Shown piece after piece: positions 7,134 to 8,882 of a DNA stretch of 8,882 nt. The DNA lies in NCBI GenBank assembly GCA_947175845.1, contig CAMWOK010000101.1, forward strand, positions 1 through 8,882. Reading direction: 5' to 3'. The notes beneath the pieces are model-generated. The model was not told the origin of the DNA. It saw nothing but the letters and a program-made list of their open reading frames with translations, and did no database searches. The first letter of the stretch is position 1. Every line of letters starts with the position of its first letter. Source of the stretch: an uncultured Lachnospiraceae bacterium. Lineage in GTDB: Bacteria > Bacillota > Clostridia > Lachnospirales > Lachnospiraceae. A program made the translations under genes and the position numbers.

Positions 7134-8412
7134 CTCTCTTCCCTTCCATATTTGATTCCGCGCCTGGTCCAACCGCTGTTTCCAGCCTTGGATAGTTCAT
7201 CTCAGGCAGTGTATTCCCATAGCTTGTCTCCGTCAGATAGATCCCTGCAAGTCCGCACCATCCATCCTTCAGAATATTCTCATCCATATTTTTTATCTCA
7301 ATGCTGTAACGCTTTCTCTCCGCTTCCCACAGCAAATCCTCAGAACTTTCCCAGTATGTGATGCCCTCCTCGAGCAGCGGCCAGCTCTTGAGAGCAGTGC
7401 CCCGCTCTTGCAGGTCCTCATAAAACTCTTTGCGTTCCCGGTATGTATACTGGTGTACAAGCTGGGTGCTCTCGCGTGCGCTGCTGTATCCATTTTTGCG
7501 CAAAAAACTCTGCACGCCTGGATTAATAAGCTGATCAATCTGAAACCATGTGTTGAAGTTCGACTCGTTATAACATTCGTTATCCTCATAGGCCACTGCA
7601 CTGACCGCTACATTTTGGAACGTGAGGTAAACGGGGTTCTGTGTCCCCTCTGAATGCACTGCCATCACATAGGGACTCATATAGTTTCTGAGCTGGCTGT
7701 TTCTGACTGTAACCCGCGCTTTGCCCGTCACGACCGGATGATTGTGCAGAAAAACGCACCCGCCCGATCCACAGGAAAATAATTTGCAGTCCGAAATTGT
7801 TATCTCGGTATCGCTCCAGCACCCGATGCCAATACAATAATTATTTTCCGAAACAATATTACAGTTTTCGATGTAAAGCGTCTTCCCTGATCCATATTGA
7901 TCATCTACGTGGATCGCATATCCAGAATGTCTGTTCTGCCATTTGTATACAGATAGCATATCGCTCAGATCAAAATGCATCTCTTCCAGAGCAGCGCCTG
8001 ACAAGTCGTTTTGGTTCTCTTTTGTCCTTACTCCATAAATCGTCAGACCAGAGATTCTGCCAGCCGCGACAGTCAGCGGAACGCTGTGATAATTGTCCGA
8101 GTTTGCCTTCAGTATACAGTACTCAGAAGACACCCCCAGAAGATTTACAATCTTGTCCTTAATAACGACGTTCTCCTCATACACACCGGGATGGATCAGC
8201 AGCGTATCGCCCGACGCCACGCTGTCAACTCCCTCCTGTATCGTCACAAAGTCGCCCGTGCCATCTGGCTTAACCTCATATATGTGTTTCTGCTGTACTG
8301 TCTCAGGCAGCTCCTCAGAAGCTACATCCTCTGTGGCCCGTGCCAGACTGCCTGGAAACATACACATACCAGCCAGCAGTAATAACATGCCTATCTTTCT
8401 CAACCGTATCAT
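7066..8412 (-). CDS. Sec-exported right-handed beta-helix protein (pectinesterase/pectin-lyase superfold)
   Basis: This 448-aa protein starts at ATG 8412, with GAGGGGG 11 nt upstream. Residues 1-26 form a signal peptide: basic MIRLRK, a Leu-rich core, and likely cleavage after LARA. The cysteine at 17 is not in a good lipobox (AGMC has Met at -1). Residues about 44-94 carry the N-terminal signature of pectinesterase-like beta-helices (DGTGDFVTIQEGVDS, then GDTLLIHPGVYEENVVI and LLG). Repeating short beta-strands such as ISGLTIYG, LYIENCNIVS, ITISDCKLFS, VTVRNSQL and YLTFQNVAV follow to about residue 272. A helical, charged region (about 285-370) and a short beta-like tail complete it. I do not see the downstream pectin methylesterase catalytic motifs, so it may bind or process another glycan or be structural. 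The last 22 codons overlap essC, which links it to the secretion locus. Substrate is unknown. Confidence 0.82.
   Translation of the reverse strand: MIRLRKIGMLLLLAGMCMFPGSLARATEDVASEELPETVQQKHIYEVKPDGTGDFVTIQEGVDSVASGDTLLIHPGVYEENVVIKDKIVNLLGVSSEYCILKANSDNYHSVPLTVAAGRISGLTIYGVRTKENQNDLSGAALEEMHFDLSDMLSVYKWQNRHSGYAIHVDDQYGSGKTLYIENCNIVSENNYCIGIGCWSDTEITISDCKLFSCGSGGCVFLHNHPVVTGKARVTVRNSQLRNYMSPYVMAVHSEGTQNPVYLTFQNVAVSAVAYEDNECYNESNFNTWFQIDQLINPGVQSFLRKNGYSSARESTQLVHQYTYRERKEFYEDLQERGTALKSWPLLEEGITYWESSEDLLWEAERKRYSIEIKNMDENILKDGWCGLAGIYLTETSYGNTLPEMNYPRLETAVGPGAESNMEGKRDGLYLINTYDTGVQEVSAAVRE
7134..7150 (-). promoter_or_regulatory. Ribosome binding site that fixes the essC start
   Basis: Reading the minus strand, GGAAGGG (7147-7141) is followed by a 7-nt spacer AAGAGAG and then ATG at 7133. 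This is a good Shine-Dalgarno site and favours the ATG over the in-frame TTG at 7172, whose upstream CTGGAAACAGCGG offers only a weak GGA. The site lies inside the 3' end of the beta-helix gene, so essC translation starts within that coding region. Confidence 0.6.
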
Positions 8413-8436
8413 CGTTCTACGATCCCCCTCATGATT

Positions 8437-8882
8437 TTAATTGATATTGATACCAGTAATACAGGTGTCCTGATAAGTTGTTCCCGCATAAATCTCCAAA
8501 ATCTCTATCTTCAGCAGATCCGTCCGGACAGGGTTAATAAAGTTGACCTGACTTGGACCATAAAAGTTGTCTGCAACCTCAAACTGTCTCTTTGAACCGT
8601 CTGAAAACGTAATCTGGATGGTTTTTACCCGCCCGTATTTGTCATAAAGATCATGGTTTGTGCGGTTCCCATTATATATTGTCAGCCCGTTCACCTCATG
8701 CATTTCGTCCAGCACAATCTCTATCGCCTCGCCGACTCCGCCGCCCCAGACGCCTTCCGACCACATCGTGTATTCTGAGGTGTCAAATGCGTTCTCCACA
8801 GGGCAGTCTTCCAGCTGGGATGTGGCCCGCACGCCCGCGATCATCCGATTGCTCACGCGCTCCCGCCGCATCGGTTTCTGAC
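8437..8882 (-). CDS. NADase-type glycan-binding (discoidin-like) domain protein, 5' end beyond the window
   Basis: Only the C-terminal part is present. The frame stays open to the window edge: in-frame codons Q, K and P precede the first visible ATG at 8871, so that ATG is probably internal. The visible 145 or so residues form one beta-rich domain of the family found at the C-terminus of streptococcal NADase and many Firmicutes surface proteins. Recognisable features in order are an ATSQL start, an NAFD segment, WSEGVWGGGVGEAIEI, LTIYNGN, a KYGRVK segment, FSDGSKRQFEV, and a final LKIEILEIYAG...DTCITGI. Family knowledge says such domains are extracellular carbohydrate-binding modules, often attached by a TM helix to a zinc ribbon or Ser/Thr kinase; which N-terminal part is attached here cannot be seen. 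It ends 24 bp before the beta-helix gene on the same strand. Domain call is fairly firm; whole-protein function is open. Confidence 0.8.
   Translation of the reverse strand, partial: QKPMRRERVSNRMIAGVRATSQLEDCPVENAFDTSEYTMWSEGVWGGGVGEAIEIVLDEMHEVNGLTIYNGNRTNHDLYDKYGRVKTIQITFSDGSKRQFEVADNFYGPSQVNFINPVRTDLLKIEILEIYAGTTYQDTCITGININ

Noticed and set aside
7134..7172. In-frame TTG at 7172 as the essC start, adding 13 residues
   Set aside because: Its ribosome site is weak, it would deepen the overlap to about 107 bp, and ATG 7133 has GGAAGGG at a good distance and fits the EssC N-terminus.

Overview
The window looks like part of a type VII secretion (T7SSb) locus from a low-GC-lineage Gram-positive (Firmicutes), most likely a Lachnospiraceae-type gut Clostridium. 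Support for this is the Firmicutes-style EssC ATPase, an EsaB/YukD ubiquitin-like protein, a LytTR regulator, purine-rich Shine-Dalgarno sites, and base composition near 50% GC. The taxon is an inference from gene content and style, not a measured identity. Every convincing gene lies on the minus strand, so transcription runs from high to low coordinates.

In transcription order: (1) the 3' end of a gene whose product ends in an NADase-type glycan-binding (discoidin-like) domain, cut by the window edge; (2) a Sec-exported right-handed beta-helix protein of the pectinesterase/pectin-lyase superfold, 448 aa; (3) essC, a membrane-anchored ATPase with two FHA regions, two TM helices and three FtsK/SpoIIIE-type modules, about 1657 aa; (4) a 238-aa response-regulator-like protein with a LytTR DNA-binding domain; (5) an unrecognised 227-aa protein with a possible winged-helix N-terminus; (6) an 82-aa EsaB/YukD protein; (7) after a 113-bp gap, a 124-aa helical protein resembling a WXG100/LXG-partner hairpin, with a YxxxE sequence.

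Genes 1 to 6 are packed tightly: a 24-bp gap, a 68-bp overlap, a 4-bp gap, a 4-bp ATGA overlap and a 10-bp overlap. They are probably one operon with translational coupling. Gene 7 may be co-transcribed and may also have its own extended -10 promoter. The core partners EssB/YukC, EssA, EsaA and a canonical WXG100 protein are not visible here and should lie outside the window.

A plausible reading is that EssC powers export and EsaB/YukD is the cytosolic accessory factor. The 124-aa protein may be a substrate or substrate partner, and the 227-aa protein may be a chaperone or adaptor. The LytTR protein probably controls transcription, and the two surface-type proteins act outside the membrane. 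The unusual points are a second FHA domain with intact phosphothreonine-reading residues, a long extra segment in the EssC D1-D2 linker, three retained P-loops in EssC, an in-operon LytTR regulator with no visible kinase partner, and linkage of a beta-helix protein and a glycan-binding protein to the secretion ATPase. No gene-free stretch exceeds 300 bases. No RNA genes, CRISPR arrays, insertion sequences or clear terminators were seen.
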